Shown here: piece after piece, positions 8,051 through 18,502 of the stretch
How positions within the stretch are numbered: the stretch's first letter is position 1
Layout of the letters: every line of letters begins with the position of its first letter
Assembly: GCF_002157875.1 (NCBI RefSeq)
Contig: NZ_CP021376.1
Span: 1,426,001-1,490,000 of the forward strand
Reading direction: 5' to 3'
Source: Oceanisphaera avium
GTDB taxonomy: Bacteria; Pseudomonadota; Gammaproteobacteria; Enterobacterales; Aeromonadaceae
Length of the DNA: 64,000 nt
Position numbers and translations under genes: made by a program
The notes under the pieces: model-generated
What the model saw: the letters and a program-made list of their open reading frames with translations, nothing else
Databases searched by the model: none
Told to the model about the DNA's origin: nothing

Positions 8051-9928
8051 ATGAGTCTCAATATTGCTGATTACCCCACCTTGGCCTTGGCGAACATGCC
8101 CGATGAGCTTCGCAGCCTCCCCCAAGATAAATTGCCCGCCTTGTGCGCCGAGCTAAGATCCTACTTACTGCATTCTGTTAGCCAAAGCAGTGGTCACCTT
8201 GCATCAGGTTTAGGGGTGGTTGAGCTGACGGTGGCGTTGCATTATGTGTATAACACCCCCTTTGATCGCCTAGTGTGGGATGTGGGCCATCAGGCCTATC
8301 CCCATAAAATTTTAACCGGGCGACGGGATTTGCTGCCTAGCATTCGCCAATTTAAAGGGCTGCATCCTTTTCCTTGGCGTGAAGAAAGCGAATACGACAC
8401 CTTAAGTGTCGGGCATTCGAGTACCAGTATTAGCGCCGCTCTTGGCATGGCGATTGCCGCTGATCATGAGCAGCAAGGCCGCAAAGTCGCCGCCATTATT
8501 GGTGATGGCGCTATTACGGCGGGCATGGCGTTTGAAGCCCTCAACCATGCGGGTGATATTCATAAAGACATGCTAGTGGTGTTAAATGACAATGAGATGT
8601 CAATTTCTGAAAATGTCGGCGCCCTTAATAACCATCTCGCCCGTATTATGTCTGGCTCTTTGTACAGCACACTGCGTGAGGGCAGTAAAAAAGCCCTAGA
8701 AATTGTGCCACCGCTCAAGGCGTTTGCTAAGCGTACCGAAGAACACCTTAAAGGCATGATTATACCCGGTACTTTATTTGAAGAGTTTGGCTTTAATTAT
8801 GTCGGCCCTATTGATGGGCATGATATTAATGCGCTTGTAGAAACGCTGCGCAATATGCGAAAACTGAAAGGGCCGCAGTTTTTACATATTATGACGCGCA
8901 AAGGTAAAGGCTATCAGCCCGCCGAGCTAGACCCTATTGGTTATCATGGCGTGCCTAAGTTTGATCCTAGCCAAGACTCACTGCCTAAAGCTGCAGTCGG
9001 CAGTCCCAGCTATTCCAAGGTATTTGGCGACTGGCTATGTGATATGGCTAGAGTTGATGACAAGCTCATGGCTATTACGCCAGCCATGCGCGAAGGCTCG
9101 GGCTTAGTGCGTTTTTCTAAAGAGTTTCCAACACATTATTTTGATGTTGCCATTGCCGAACAACATGCCATTACGTTGGCAGCAGGGATGGCAATTGAAG
9201 GCAAAAAGCCGGTTGTAGCCATTTACTCGACGTTTTTACAACGCGGTTATGATCAGCTGATCCATGATGTAGCGCTGCAAAAGCTCGATGTGTTATTTGC
9301 TATTGACCGTGCCGGCATAGTGGGCGCCGATGGCCCCACCCACCAAGGCGCTTATGACTTAAGCTTTATGCGCACCGTACCCAATATGGTGATTATGACG
9401 CCCAGTGATGAAAACGAATGTCGACAAATGCTCTTTACCGGTTATCAGTACTCAGGCCCTTGTGCCGTGCGCTATCCGCGCGGATCAGGCCCTGGTGCTG
9501 CTATTGAAGCGCAATTACAGGCACTCGACATTGGTAAGGGTCGCATTATTCAACACGCAAGCAGTGATAATAATGCGGTGGCCATTCTTAACTTTGGCAG
9601 CTTGCTAGGTGAGGCTAAATTAGCCGCACAGCAACTGGATGCCACCGTCGTAGATATGCGCTTTGTGAAGCCGCTGGATGAAGCGCTGCTATTGTCGTTA
9701 TTAGACTCTCACACGACTTTGGTAACCTTGGAAGAAAACGCCATTATGGGCGGTGCTGGCTCAGCGGTAAATGAGTGCTTAATGCGCAATAAAAAATTAG
9801 TGCCGGTATTAAACTTAGGACTGCCCGATTATTTTGTAGAGCAAGGCAGCCAACAACAGGTCCTTGCTAAGCTTGGCTTAGATGCCGAGGGCATACTTCA
9901 GGCTATCCGCGACTATCAAGCTCATTAA
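8051..9928 (+). CDS. dxs: 1-deoxy-D-xylulose-5-phosphate synthase
   Basis: A thiamine-diphosphate enzyme that makes DXP from pyruvate and glyceraldehyde 3-phosphate, the first step of the MEP isoprenoid pathway. It supplies IPP/DMAPP to the IspA encoded just upstream. The 625 residues match E. coli (620). Visible motifs are the early [17 protein letters not shown], the ThDP site [15 protein letters not shown] with [13 protein letters not shown], and the transketolase-like central domain with the [18 protein letters not shown] catalytic Glu segment. The C-terminal domain is complete. Last gene of its operon, followed by a terminator. Confidence 0.97.
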   Translation: MSLNIADYPTLALANMPDELRSLPQDKLPALCAELRSYLLHSVSQSSGHLASGLGVVELTVALHYVYNTPFDRLVWDVGHQAYPHKILTGRRDLLPSIRQFKGLHPFPWREESEYDTLSVGHSSTSISAALGMAIAADHEQQGRKVAAIIGDGAITAGMAFEALNHAGDIHKDMLVVLNDNEMSISENVGALNNHLARIMSGSLYSTLREGSKKALEIVPPLKAFAKRTEEHLKGMIIPGTLFEEFGFNYVGPIDGHDINALVETLRNMRKLKGPQFLHIMTRKGKGYQPAELDPIGYHGVPKFDPSQDSLPKAAVGSPSYSKVFGDWLCDMARVDDKLMAITPAMREGSGLVRFSKEFPTHYFDVAIAEQHAITLAAGMAIEGKKPVVAIYSTFLQRGYDQLIHDVALQKLDVLFAIDRAGIVGADGPTHQGAYDLSFMRTVPNMVIMTPSDENECRQMLFTGYQYSGPCAVRYPRGSGPGAAIEAQLQALDIGKGRIIQHASSDNNAVAILNFGSLLGEAKLAAQQLDATVVDMRFVKPLDEALLLSLLDSHTTLVTLEENAIMGGAGSAVNECLMRNKKLVPVLNLGLPDYFVEQGSQQQVLAKLGLDAEGILQAIRDYQAH

Positions 9929-9931
9929 TTT

Positions 9932-9966
9932 AATCACTGAGTCTCTTAGGCTCAGTGGTTTTCTTT
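9932..9966 (+). terminator. Intrinsic terminator after dxs
   Basis: A 10-bp stem (9932-9941 with 9951-9960, one G.U pair) with a 9-base loop, followed by a T-rich tract, directly after the dxs stop. Confidence 0.75.
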
Positions 9967-10060
9967 AGCCCTAGCTGCTCTTATTATTACACACTCTTAC
10001 TTACTGCTCGCTCCTCACGGGACGCCTCGTCTCTAACATTCACTAACATGTTGCTAAATG

Positions 10061-10069
10061 TGCTATAAT
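10061..10069 (+). promoter_or_regulatory. Extended -10 promoter for the methyltransferase gene
   Basis: TGCTATAAT is a perfect extended -10 element about 77 bases before the next start. The -35 region is poor, as is usual for extended -10 promoters. Confidence 0.55.
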
Positions 10070-10145
10070 GGCGCCAAATTTCTTGATCTTAGCTCTTGCT
10101 AGTTACTTAAGGTTACTGGCTTAGCCTCCTACTTAGGACATTAAC

Positions 10146-10805
10146 ATGACTTCGCCCGTGCGCGTACGTTATCAAACGATTGAGATTGGCAATAAAGACA
10201 TTCACTTATGCACCTTACGCGATAACCAACAATTTAGTGATCCCGATGGCGTTGCCGAACGCTTAGGGATTTGCGATACCTCTTGGCCATTATTTGGCGT
10301 GCTTTGGCCCTCTAGCCAAGTGTTAGCTAATTACATGCTTGATTATGACATTGAAGGTAAGCGCATTCTTGAGGTGGGCTGTGGCATTGGTTTGGCGAGT
10401 ATTTTACTAAATCAACGTAATGCCGATATTACGGCCACCGACTACCACCCCCAAGTCAAAACTTTCCTTAATAGAAATACGCAGCTTAACAACAATAAGA
10501 ATATTACTTTTGAGCGCGCCGACTGGGCTGATGAACACAGTAATTTAGGGCGCTTTGACTTAATTATTGGCAGTGACTTATTATATGAAGATCAGCATAT
10601 TGCCCTGCTGGCTGGCTTTATAAATCGCCATGCCAACCCTAACTGCAAAGTAATTTTAGTGGATCCGGGTCGGGGCAGAAAAAATAAAATCAGCAACGAC
10701 TTGCTCAACTTTGGTTTTACTAGTAACCACATTAAGCCAGAAGATACTCATTACTTAGCAGAGCCTTTTAAAGGTCATATTATGAAGTTCTTACGCACTC
10801 AGTAA
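10146..10805 (+). CDS. Class I SAM-dependent methyltransferase (Methyltransf_16-like)
   Basis: A 219-residue soluble Rossmann methyltransferase. Motif I is ILEVGCGIGLASILL near residue 75, an acidic post-I residue follows in ATDYHPQ, and motif IV is FDLIIGSDLLYEDQHI near residue 139. The WPLFGVLWPSSQVLA lead-in and the S-D-L-L-Y motif resemble the METTL/lysine-methyltransferase-like family (PF10294), which includes protein lysine or histidine methyltransferases. The substrate here is unknown. Monocistronic, with its own promoter and terminator, convergent with the EF-G gene. No helpful neighbour. Confidence 0.75.
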   Translation: MTSPVRVRYQTIEIGNKDIHLCTLRDNQQFSDPDGVAERLGICDTSWPLFGVLWPSSQVLANYMLDYDIEGKRILEVGCGIGLASILLNQRNADITATDYHPQVKTFLNRNTQLNNNKNITFERADWADEHSNLGRFDLIIGSDLLYEDQHIALLAGFINRHANPNCKVILVDPGRGRKNKISNDLLNFGFTSNHIKPEDTHYLAEPFKGHIMKFLRTQ

Positions 10806-10825
10806 TAGCAGGTTAAGTAAATAAC

Positions 10826-10850
10826 AACGCGCTCTTAAGCGCGTTTTTTT
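10826..10850 (+). terminator. Intrinsic terminator after the methyltransferase gene
   Basis: A stem of 8 bp (10826-10833 with 10838-10845) with loop CTTA, followed by a run of seven T. Confidence 0.85.
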
Positions 10851-10916
10851 ATGGCTGCTAAGCGAGCAAGGCTAGCGCTATTAACAGCTGCAAAAAGATG
10901 ACTTACCAGCAGGCAT

Positions 10917-10943
10917 AAAAAAACCGCTGCAAGCAGCGGTTTT
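10917..10943 (-). terminator. Intrinsic terminator of the EF-G2 gene
   Basis: A GC-rich stem (CCGCTG with CAGCGG, 10924-10929 and 10934-10939) is flanked by A/T pairs. On the minus strand it is followed by a seven-T run. Confidence 0.85.
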
Positions 10944-10967
10944 TATACTAAGCAAGATGGCGCTTAA

Positions 10968-13061
10968 TTATTTCTTGGCTTCTGCCGCTTTACGCTCGGC
11001 AACCTGAGCCACTACCTTTTCAGAGATATTGGCTGGGCAAGGTGAGTAGTGTGAGAACTCCATAGAGAACTGACCACGACCAGAAGTCATAGTACGCAAG
11101 TGACCAATGTAGCCAAACATTTCAGACAATGGCACATCTGCCTTGATGCGAACACCTGTCATACCGGCATTTTGATCTTTGATCATACCGCGACGACGGT
11201 TCAAGTCACCAATAACATCACCTACGTGATCTTCAGGCGTGAACACGTCAACTTTCATCACAGGCTCAAGCAACTGTGGCTTAGCTTTAGCGATAGATTG
11301 GCGGAACGCACCTTTAGCGGCGATTTCAAAGGCAATAGCTGAGGAGTCAACGGCGTGGAATGCACCGTCAATTAACTCAAACTCAACGTCCAATACTGGG
11401 AAGCCAGCAATGGTACCTGTGTTCATCATGCTGCCGAAACCTTTCTCGATAGCAGGCCAGAATTCTTTAGGAACGTTACCGCCCACTACAGAAGACTTAA
11501 ACACAAAACCGGTATTGGCATCGCCTGGGCGAATGATGTAGTCAATCTTACCGTACTGACCTGAACCACCAGACTGCTTCTTGTGCGTGTAGCTGTCTTC
11601 AATTTCAGCGGTAATGGTTTCACGGTAGGCTACTTGTGGCTCACCAACAATCAGCTCAATACCATAAGTGCGCTTTAGGATGTCCACCTTAACATCTAAG
11701 TGCAGCTCACCCATGCCTTTTAGGATGGTCTCGCCAGAGTCAACGTCAGTTTCTACTTGGAAAGAAGGATCTTCTGAGATCAACTTACCCAACGCCACGC
11801 CCATTTTCTCAGAACCACCTTTATCTTTTGGTGCAACGGCAATAGAGATAACAGGATCTGGGAACACCATGGCTTCTAGAGTACATGGGTGCTTAACATC
11901 ACACAAAGTGTGACCGGTTTGTACGTTTTTCATGCCCACTACGGCAATAATGTCACCGGCGTGTGCGCTGTCAATTTCTGAGCGCTGATCCGCCATCATT
12001 TCTACCATGCGACCGATACGCTCGGTTTTGCCAGTGGCACTGTTGAGTACTGTGTCACCTTTTTTGATGGTGCCTGAGTAGATACGGATAAAGGTCAGGG
12101 CGCCAAAACGGTCATCCATGACTTTAAAAGCTAACGCTTTTAATGGCTGACTTGAATCAACGATAGCGAACTCACCTGTTTCATTACCTTCTTCGTCAGT
12201 TAACGGCTGTGGGTCAACTTCGGTTGGGCTTGGCAAGTACTCAACAACGGCATCCAGAATTAACTGCATACCTTTGTTTTTAAAGGCAGAACCACAGAAA
12301 GCAGGGAAGATTTCCATGGTGCGCGTACCTTTACGGATACAACGCTTGATCTCTTCAATGCTAGGCTCTTCGCCTTCCATGTAAGCTTCCATCAGATCGT
12401 CATCTTGCTCAACGGCAGACTCAATCAGCTTCTCACGGTATTCTTCAACTTGGTCAACCATGTCAGCAGGAACGGCTTCAATGCTGAACTTATCTGGGTC
12501 ACCCGACTCATCCCACACTAATGCTTCACGAGTCAGCAGGTTTACCACGCCTTTAAAATTCTCTTCTGTACCAATAGGTAAGGTCATTACTACTGGGTTT
12601 GCACCTAAGACGTCACGCGTCTGTTGTACTACGCGCAAGAAGTCAGCGCCTAAACGGTCTAGCTTGTTAACGAAAATCAAACGAGCAACGCCTGATTCGT
12701 TCGCATAACGCCAGTTAGTTTCAGACTGAGGCTCAACACCGCTAGAACCACAGAATACACCGATACCGCCGTCTAATACTTTCAGTGAACGATAAACTTC
12801 AACTGTAAAGTCAACGTGTCCTGGGGTGTCGATCACGTTGAATTGAAAGCCTTTCCAGAAACAGGTTACCGCAGCTGACTGAATGGTAATACCGCGCTCA
12901 GCTTCTTGGTCCATGAAGTCAGTAGTAGACTCACCGTCATGGGTTTCACCGGACTTGTGGATTTTTCCGGTCAGTTTCAGGATACGTTCAGTGGTGGTGG
13001 TTTTACCCGCATCAACGTGCGCGAAAATACCAATGTTTCTGTATTTGGATAATTCGGTCAT
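10968..13061 (-). CDS. fusA2: Elongation factor G 2 (stand-alone EF-G paralogue)
   Basis: A 697-residue translational GTPase. The G1 motif [13 protein letters not shown] is at the N-terminus, then the [10 protein letters not shown] switch region, DTPGHVDF (G3), NKLDR (G4) and a GSAFKNKG segment, followed by the [17 protein letters not shown] domain IV region and [11 protein letters not shown] at the C-terminus. The N-terminus [13 protein letters not shown] and [17 protein letters not shown] matches, from memory, the second EF-G (FusB/EF-G2) of Shewanella and Vibrio rather than the str-operon EF-G. The lack of rpsL/rpsG/tuf neighbours agrees. Its role may be restricted to ribosome recycling, stress or a redundant translocase; this is not decided here. 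Confidence 0.9.
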   Translation of the reverse strand: MTELSKYRNIGIFAHVDAGKTTTTERILKLTGKIHKSGETHDGESTTDFMDQEAERGITIQSAAVTCFWKGFQFNVIDTPGHVDFTVEVYRSLKVLDGGIGVFCGSSGVEPQSETNWRYANESGVARLIFVNKLDRLGADFLRVVQQTRDVLGANPVVMTLPIGTEENFKGVVNLLTREALVWDESGDPDKFSIEAVPADMVDQVEEYREKLIESAVEQDDDLMEAYMEGEEPSIEEIKRCIRKGTRTMEIFPAFCGSAFKNKGMQLILDAVVEYLPSPTEVDPQPLTDEEGNETGEFAIVDSSQPLKALAFKVMDDRFGALTFIRIYSGTIKKGDTVLNSATGKTERIGRMVEMMADQRSEIDSAHAGDIIAVVGMKNVQTGHTLCDVKHPCTLEAMVFPDPVISIAVAPKDKGGSEKMGVALGKLISEDPSFQVETDVDSGETILKGMGELHLDVKVDILKRTYGIELIVGEPQVAYRETITAEIEDSYTHKKQSGGSGQYGKIDYIIRPGDANTGFVFKSSVVGGNVPKEFWPAIEKGFGSMMNTGTIAGFPVLDVEFELIDGAFHAVDSSAIAFEIAAKGAFRQSIAKAKPQLLEPVMKVDVFTPEDHVGDVIGDLNRRRGMIKDQNAGMTGVRIKADVPLSEMFGYIGHLRTMTSGRGQFSMEFSHYSPCPANISEKVVAQVAERKAAEAKK

Positions 13062-13419
13062 GATTCAACTTAAAATGATGAGTTTATGAAGTAGACGGAG
13101 TATCCAAAATTCACTGACACACCGACACAGTTTTTAGGCCGCATATTATGAATGAAAAGCTAACTGCGCGCAAATGAGATGAGACAATAACGCATACTTT
13201 TTAAACGATTTACTAACAAATCTATAGTAATCAAAAGGCTATAACCGTGACTGCGAGCCTCTTATAAGCAAAACAGGCCATTTTTAATAATTATTTTTAT
13301 CCTTGCACTTTGAGTGTGCCTTTCTGACTTTATGACCCGCTAACTCGCTTTGTGCTTCGCTATTAAGCGAATTAAAGGGAGAGCTTTTAAGCGTTAGTCT
13401 CTTCATGAAATGCGATTTT
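13062..13419. other. Gap upstream of fusA2; no gene seen
   Basis: 358 bases between two minus-strand genes. It should contain the fusA2 promoter; an AT-rich CATAATATG lies near 13143-13151 on the minus strand but no clean -35/-10 pair is visible. A short hairpin (13356-13361 with 13366-13371) without a T-run lies downstream of the permease stop. No ORF with a ribosome site was found. Confidence 0.4.
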
Positions 13420-14784
13420 TTACAGCACATTTATGCCTAGTCTCCAGCCTAACACGCCAATCGCGAGCAGCACGCCTAAGGACATCAGCGCTAAATAACC
13501 TAAATTCCAGCGCATCATGGCAAAAGAGTCCACGCCATAGCGGCCTTGAAATGCCACGTTAATCCCTGACAAGGGCCCACTTGCGGTGCCCAGTGCCCAG
13601 GACGACAGAAAGACTAAAGCCATTAAGCTATGATCAGGATTTAGCGGTGCCCACACACTGGCGGCCAGCATAATACAGACAATAGGATGAACACCCAAAA
13701 GTGCCAAAAAGATAATAGCCAAATAAGTAACAGCGGCGGCCAAAATGCCAAAGTGCGCTACGGGTAGTTGCCAATGCGCGCTTAGTAGTACACTTTCCAA
13801 GCCATAGGCTAAGACGCCCGCGGCTAAGAATAAGATCAATTCATTGCCCATTTGTGCTAAGCGCCCGCTCACTAACTGCACAATGTTTCGCCTCACAGAC
13901 TCTCTTTTAATCACCAATCCAGTCACACTAAACAGCGGCGCTAATAAGGTGATCACCGCCAAAATGGACCACTGGGGCAGTAATTTATGAAAGACTAATA
14001 CCGCAATGGCTAACAGGCTAGGTACTAGTAAGGCGCTAATATGCAAGGGATAACCGATAAATTCGCTGACAGGCGCACTGGGATAATCGTCTGTGGAACG
14101 AACGGGCACCGCTTGGCGCTGTAATTGCCAATAAGTTAGCCCTAATGCGATAGCGGCCAGCGGCATGCTCACCCCCCATAATAGCGCCAGCTCGGCACGG
14201 GGCGCGACACTTAGCGCCACTCCCATAGCAGCAAAAAATGGCGACCAAAATGCGGCCGCACTAAAGCCGCGCACCAAGACCAAAGATTGCTCACGAGTAA
14301 GCTTGGCGTGCTGTGCTAAACGATCACCAATAATAAAAACTGCCGATAAATTAATAACGGCACCAAAGGCGTGAATGGCCACTAAGGTCGAGCTCAGTGC
14401 ACGACGCCCCTTAGGCAGTGGCATCTGCTGCTGTTGTGCTGGGCGAGTGACTAAACTTAAAAAGCTCACCGCCACTAACATGGAGATAATAGTGACGTTA
14501 GCACTGAATAATCGCTCCACGGCCAGCTCGGCGCCTAACCATAAACTTGCCACTAAACAGCTCACGCCTAGCCCAATTAAAACACTGGCTTGTCGGCGGT
14601 TACGCTGAGAAAGGCCATTCCATAAGAGCGCAGCCGCCAACCAATAACTGGTGCCCGCCACACTGTTAGAGACATTAAAACCAAGCACATTGGCAGCAAC
14701 CAACACCATACCTAATAAAATAAGCAGCCCCGCCAGTGAGCGAGGAGCCTTAATAACACGAGCCAACAAGAGCAATCCTTTCAA
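13420..14784 (-). CDS. Polytopic membrane permease, ion-transporter-like, substrate unknown
   Basis: A 454-residue protein that is hydrophobic end to end, with about 11-13 predicted spans. A charged cytoplasmic loop near residues 115-130 (PAQQQQMPLPKGRRA) and another near 225-240 split it into blocks. The pattern, with paired Gly/Ala/Pro-rich segments such as HPIVCIMLAASVW and WALGTASGPLSGINVAF, resembles the ion transporter superfamily (ArsB/NhaD/DASS/CitM) in its helix-break motifs. I do not recognise a specific family. It lies 96 bases downstream of the ABC permease pair on the same strand, behind an inverted repeat, and may or may not share their transcript. Confidence 0.55.
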   Translation of the reverse strand: MKGLLLLARVIKAPRSLAGLLILLGMVLVAANVLGFNVSNSVAGTSYWLAAALLWNGLSQRNRRQASVLIGLGVSCLVASLWLGAELAVERLFSANVTIISMLVAVSFLSLVTRPAQQQQMPLPKGRRALSSTLVAIHAFGAVINLSAVFIIGDRLAQHAKLTREQSLVLVRGFSAAAFWSPFFAAMGVALSVAPRAELALLWGVSMPLAAIALGLTYWQLQRQAVPVRSTDDYPSAPVSEFIGYPLHISALLVPSLLAIAVLVFHKLLPQWSILAVITLLAPLFSVTGLVIKRESVRRNIVQLVSGRLAQMGNELILFLAAGVLAYGLESVLLSAHWQLPVAHFGILAAAVTYLAIIFLALLGVHPIVCIMLAASVWAPLNPDHSLMALVFLSSWALGTASGPLSGINVAFQGRYGVDSFAMMRWNLGYLALMSLGVLLAIGVLGWRLGINVL

Positions 14785-14794
14785 GGCAGCCGTA

Positions 14795-14862
14795 CGCTTT
14801 ACGCCATACGCGCCAAGCTACAAAAAATATCGGGGTTCGTCTTTAATTTATGGCGTACGGCG
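14795..14862. repeat. Imperfect inverted repeat between two permease genes
   Basis: Arms 14795-14808 and 14849-14862 pair over 14 positions with one mismatch and one G.U, around a 40-base spacer. Both arms are rich in TACGC/GCGTA words. No T-run follows on either strand, so it is not a simple intrinsic terminator. It may be a dispersed repeat or an mRNA stabilising structure. Confidence 0.4.
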
Positions 14863-14880
14863 GTAGACGTATAGCTATGT

Positions 14881-15840
14881 TTATCCCTTATAAAATTTAG
14901 GGTTAAAGACATCGCGCAACCAATCACCCAATAAATTAATAACTAGCACTAACAGCACTAAATACAGGCCAGGAAAAGCGGTGATCCACCAAGAGCCGGA
15001 GAAAATATAGCTAAAACCCATACTGATCAAAGAGCCCAGCGAAGGTTGATCAACAGGCATGCCCAAGCCTAAAAAAGACAGCGCGGCTTCGCTCATAATG
15101 GCATTTGCCACTTGGACTGTAGAGATGACTAAAATAGGCGATAAGCAGTTAGGTAAAATATGGCGAAACATAATACGCAGCGGTTTAAAGCCCATCACCT
15201 TGGCCGCTTCTACGTATTCTTTTTTCTTTTCTGCTAATACACTGGCGCGAATAGTACGGGCATATTGTGGCCATTCTGCTAAACCAATAATGATCACTAA
15301 CATTAACACCGCATATTGGCCGTAGAAATCAGCTCCCAAGGTGGCTTGAAACACCGCAGACACTATAATGGCCACCATCATAGTGGAAAAAGATAATTGC
15401 ACATCAGCAACGCGCATTAAGAGACTATCGGCTCGCCCACCCAAATAGCCCGCCGACAAGCCCACCATAATGCCGATTATCAGCTGCAGCGCCACAGCAC
15501 TTAGCCCAATAATTAATGACACGCGTGAGCCATATAAAATAGTGCTGAAAATATCGCGCCCTTGTACATCGGTACCTAGCCAAAAACGCGTATCGCCCAT
15601 CTCTAACCACGCCGGTGGTAGCTCAGAGTCTAAGATATCAATGGTCGCTAAATCATAGGGATTAAAAGGCGCTAACCAAGGAGAGAGCAAGGCCGCCACT
15701 AGCATGGCCATAAATAAGGCAAAGCTAATGATAGCGACCTTATCGCGGCGAAAATGATAAATAAAATCTGACTGACAAAGCCGTGCCCAGCGACTCGGTA
15801 CTTGCTCATCATTAAGCTTATTATTGAGTTTACTATGCAT
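14881..15840 (-). CDS. Peptide-type ABC transporter permease (DppC/OppC family)
   Basis: A 319-residue inner-membrane subunit of the importer encoded at 14.9-20.2 kb. An N-terminal cytoplasmic stretch leads to span 1 (VAIISFALFMAMLVAALLSP), then the periplasmic loop with HWLGTD-like FWLGTDVQGRDIFS, the family hallmark of DppC/OppC. The EAA loop EAAKVMGFKPLRIMFRHILPN is near residue 213 and contacts the ATPase. It ends shortly after LLGDWLRDVFNPK, as usual. Starts two bases after the DppB-like stop, so the permeases are co-translated. Confidence 0.9.
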   Translation of the reverse strand: MHSKLNNKLNDEQVPSRWARLCQSDFIYHFRRDKVAIISFALFMAMLVAALLSPWLAPFNPYDLATIDILDSELPPAWLEMGDTRFWLGTDVQGRDIFSTILYGSRVSLIIGLSAVALQLIIGIMVGLSAGYLGGRADSLLMRVADVQLSFSTMMVAIIVSAVFQATLGADFYGQYAVLMLVIIIGLAEWPQYARTIRASVLAEKKKEYVEAAKVMGFKPLRIMFRHILPNCLSPILVISTVQVANAIMSEAALSFLGLGMPVDQPSLGSLISMGFSYIFSGSWWITAFPGLYLVLLVLVINLLGDWLRDVFNPKFYKG

Positions 15841-15842
15841 GC

Positions 15843-16817
15843 CTATCCCTTAGCCGCTAAGTTGACGGTGGGGTTAATTAAGCCATAAATTAAGTCCACT
15901 AAGGTATTGGTTAACACAAAGACAAAACCGACAAAAATGACATAGGTGGTGATCAGCGGCGTATCGACTCTATTAATGGCATCTAAGAACAATAAGCCAA
16001 TGCCCGGCCATTGAAAGACTGTTTCCGTTAAAATGGTATAAGCCACCATAGTGCCAATTTGCACCCCGCCCACGGTAATTAAGGGTAACAAGGTGTTTTT
16101 TAAGGCATGCAAAAACCAAATACGATATTTATTTAAGCCCTTTGCCCACGCAAACTTTACATATTCACTGCTTAATTGTTCCAACATTTCAGAGCGTACT
16201 AAGCGAATAAAGAGTGGCAGCATAATGGAAGATAAAGCGACAGTGGGCAGGATTAAATTGCGAAAGCCTTGCCAGTTAAATAAGCCAGATTGCCAGCCAA
16301 AAGGGCTAGTTAGTACGCCGCGGCCATAGGCGGGTAGCCAGCCTAGCTCAATGGAAAACACATACATTAATAAAATGGCAGTTAAAAAGACCGGCACCGA
16401 TATACCAACAATGCTCAGCCCCATTATTAGGCGCGCGCCTAAAGCCCGCGGTTTAATGGCGCAGTACACACCCAGCGGAATACTTAAGCTAATAATTAAC
16501 ACCGTAGAGCAAAAGACTAACTCCAAGGTGGCAGGCAACTTATCAAAAATCACTTCTAAGGTGGGCTTTTTATAAAAGTACGACAGCCCAAAATCCCCCT
16601 GCAGTGCTTGGCCTAAAAAGCGACCGTATTTAACTAAAAACGGATCGTTGAGCCCAAGCTCAGTGCGCATTTGCTCGCGCACTTGTTCAGACACCGACTG
16701 CCCTACGAGCTCACGTAGGGGATCGCCCAGATTATCTTGAATTGAAAACGCCACTAAGCTGATGACAAACATCACCACTATCATCTGAAACAGTCGTTTC
16801 AATAAGAAAGTTAACAT
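15843..16817 (-). CDS. Peptide-type ABC transporter permease (DppB/OppB family)
   Basis: A 324-residue inner-membrane partner of the DppC-like permease. It begins with MLTFLLKRLFQMIVVMFVIS, the standard N-terminal span of DppB. It carries the EAA-type loop YVKFAWAKGLNKYRIWFLHALKN (read in two parts) near residues 217-239 and the conserved LTETVFQWPGIG segment near residue 265. About six spans are visible. It sits between the binding-protein gene and dppC-like, behind a hairpin that may lower its expression relative to the binding protein. Confidence 0.9.
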   Translation of the reverse strand: MLTFLLKRLFQMIVVMFVISLVAFSIQDNLGDPLRELVGQSVSEQVREQMRTELGLNDPFLVKYGRFLGQALQGDFGLSYFYKKPTLEVIFDKLPATLELVFCSTVLIISLSIPLGVYCAIKPRALGARLIMGLSIVGISVPVFLTAILLMYVFSIELGWLPAYGRGVLTSPFGWQSGLFNWQGFRNLILPTVALSSIMLPLFIRLVRSEMLEQLSSEYVKFAWAKGLNKYRIWFLHALKNTLLPLITVGGVQIGTMVAYTILTETVFQWPGIGLLFLDAINRVDTPLITTYVIFVGFVFVLTNTLVDLIYGLINPTVNLAAKG

Positions 16818-16830
16818 TATTTATTCCAAC

Positions 16831-16860
16831 AAAAAAAAAGCGCTAAGCAACACCAAGCGC
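16831..16860 (-). terminator. Weak terminator or attenuator between binding protein and permeases
   Basis: On the minus strand a 5-bp GCGCT/AGCGC stem with an 11-base loop is followed by nine T. The short stem suggests partial read-through. That would let the binding protein be made in excess over the permeases, a common arrangement in ABC importers. Confidence 0.4.
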
Positions 16861-16926
16861 ATTGTCTTCCTTTAGTGGAGCGCCTGGCACTGGGCGTTAT
16901 TTTATTATTTGGCGGCTAAGAAGCGG

Positions 16927-18483
16927 TTAGTCTTTAACCACTAAATCTCCTAAATAAGGAAAGTCGAGCGCGTTGACGATGGGCTCAGCTTGAACCTTTT
17001 CTTTGGCGCCCCAGGCTAAGTCTTGCCAATGCAGCGGCACAAAGGCGGCATCGTCATAGAGGATTTGTTCAACTTGCTGCAACATGGCGCCGCGCTTAAC
17101 GTCATCCGTTTCTAGGTTGGCATTATCGATAAGATCATCAAGCTTAGCATTAGCATAATGGCCACAATTATATTGCCCGCGACCGGTTTCTTCATTGCGA
17201 CTCATGGTTAAAAATTCAGAGAAGTTAGCCGCATCTTCGGTATCTGAATGCCAGCCAATCATCAGCATATCGGCATTACACTTATCAAACTCCGGCCAGT
17301 ACTGCGCCACCGGCATGGTTTTTAAGTCCACATCAATATTAATGCGTGCCAGCATCGCCTTCACCGCCTCGGCAATTCTAAAGTCATTTACATAGCGGTT
17401 ATTGGGCGCAATCATGCTGATTTTAAAGCCCTCCTCATAACCGGCTTCGGCCATTAATTGCTTGGCTTTATCGACATCGTAGCGCAGTGCCAAGTCGGGA
17501 TTATGGCCAAGATAAGCAGCGGGAGTTTGCTGAGAAGCTGGGGTACCAAAGCCGCGCATAATACGCTTCACAATGCCTTCTTGATTAATGGCATAGTTAA
17601 TAGCTTGGCGCACTCGCACGTCTTTAAAGGGCTCAAAGCGTGCTTGGTTCATTTGCAGCGTAATAATGCGCGTGCCCGACTCGGTAATGAGCTTAACGCC
17701 AGAGGCGCTCTGTACGCGGTTATGATCGTTTGGCGATACCGGCTTAATGAAGTCCACATCCCCCGCTAATAAGGCCGCTACCCTAGTGGCATCTTCTTTG
17801 ATCGGCACTAAGGTTAAATTTTGTACATTGCCAGGGGATTGCTTATCCCAATAGTCTTGGTTGCGCTCATACTCTACTTTTATGCCTTGCTGGCGAGATT
17901 TCAGCCTAAAGGGTCCCGTGCCTGAAGTATGAGTAGACGCAAAGGAGCTGCCATGTTTAACAATAGCGCTCTTTTCTTTGCCTCCCTCTCCTTGACCACT
18001 ATAAAACTTAGAGTCCATGGGAAATAAATAAGTCATGGTATTAAGTACTAAGGGGTAAGGGCCACGCGTGACTATATCTACGGTGTGTTTATCCACTTTG
18101 GTGGCAGCACTAAAGGAGTCAAAAATTGCCTTAAAATCGGGGGACTCCTTAAGGCGATTAAAAGTCCACACCACATCGTCGGCACTAAAGTCGTTACCGC
18201 TGTGAAACTTCACCCCTTTTCGTAAATAAAAACGCACGGTGTTTTCATCACGGCGCTCCCATTTTTTTGCTAAGCGGGGCTGGGTTTTAAAGTCTTTACT
18301 CCAGCGCACCAAGGGGTCAAATAACAGATGCGACATCTCCATGGTATCGCCAGAAAGCTGCTCGTGTGGATCTAGCGACACAGGATCCGCATCATAGGCA
18401 ATGGTTAAATCTGCTGCTTGCACACCCAAGGTCAACCCTGCAGCCAGCATGGCCGTCATTACTTTATTGAGTCCGTTTTTCAT
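16927..18483 (-). CDS. Periplasmic peptide-binding protein (SBP family 5, DppA/OppA-like)
   Basis: A 518-residue exported binding protein for a dipeptide, oligopeptide or similar ligand. A Sec signal peptide (MKNGLNKVMTAMLAAGLTLG) with a likely cut after VQA is followed by the mature start ADLTIAYDADPVSLDPHEQL, typical of SBP_bac_5. RDENTVRFYLRKGVKFHSG near residue 83 is the family core motif. Start chosen at 18483, where GGAG lies six bases upstream; a GTG ten codons earlier would overlap the ATPase gene. The ligand cannot be read from sequence. The gene sits between the fused ATPase and the permeases. Confidence 0.9.
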   Translation of the reverse strand: MKNGLNKVMTAMLAAGLTLGVQAADLTIAYDADPVSLDPHEQLSGDTMEMSHLLFDPLVRWSKDFKTQPRLAKKWERRDENTVRFYLRKGVKFHSGNDFSADDVVWTFNRLKESPDFKAIFDSFSAATKVDKHTVDIVTRGPYPLVLNTMTYLFPMDSKFYSGQGEGGKEKSAIVKHGSSFASTHTSGTGPFRLKSRQQGIKVEYERNQDYWDKQSPGNVQNLTLVPIKEDATRVAALLAGDVDFIKPVSPNDHNRVQSASGVKLITESGTRIITLQMNQARFEPFKDVRVRQAINYAINQEGIVKRIMRGFGTPASQQTPAAYLGHNPDLALRYDVDKAKQLMAEAGYEEGFKISMIAPNNRYVNDFRIAEAVKAMLARINIDVDLKTMPVAQYWPEFDKCNADMLMIGWHSDTEDAANFSEFLTMSRNEETGRGQYNCGHYANAKLDDLIDNANLETDDVKRGAMLQQVEQILYDDAAFVPLHWQDLAWGAKEKVQAEPIVNALDFPYLGDLVVKD

Positions 18484-18502
18484 GTACCACTCCATTGACT
18501 GT

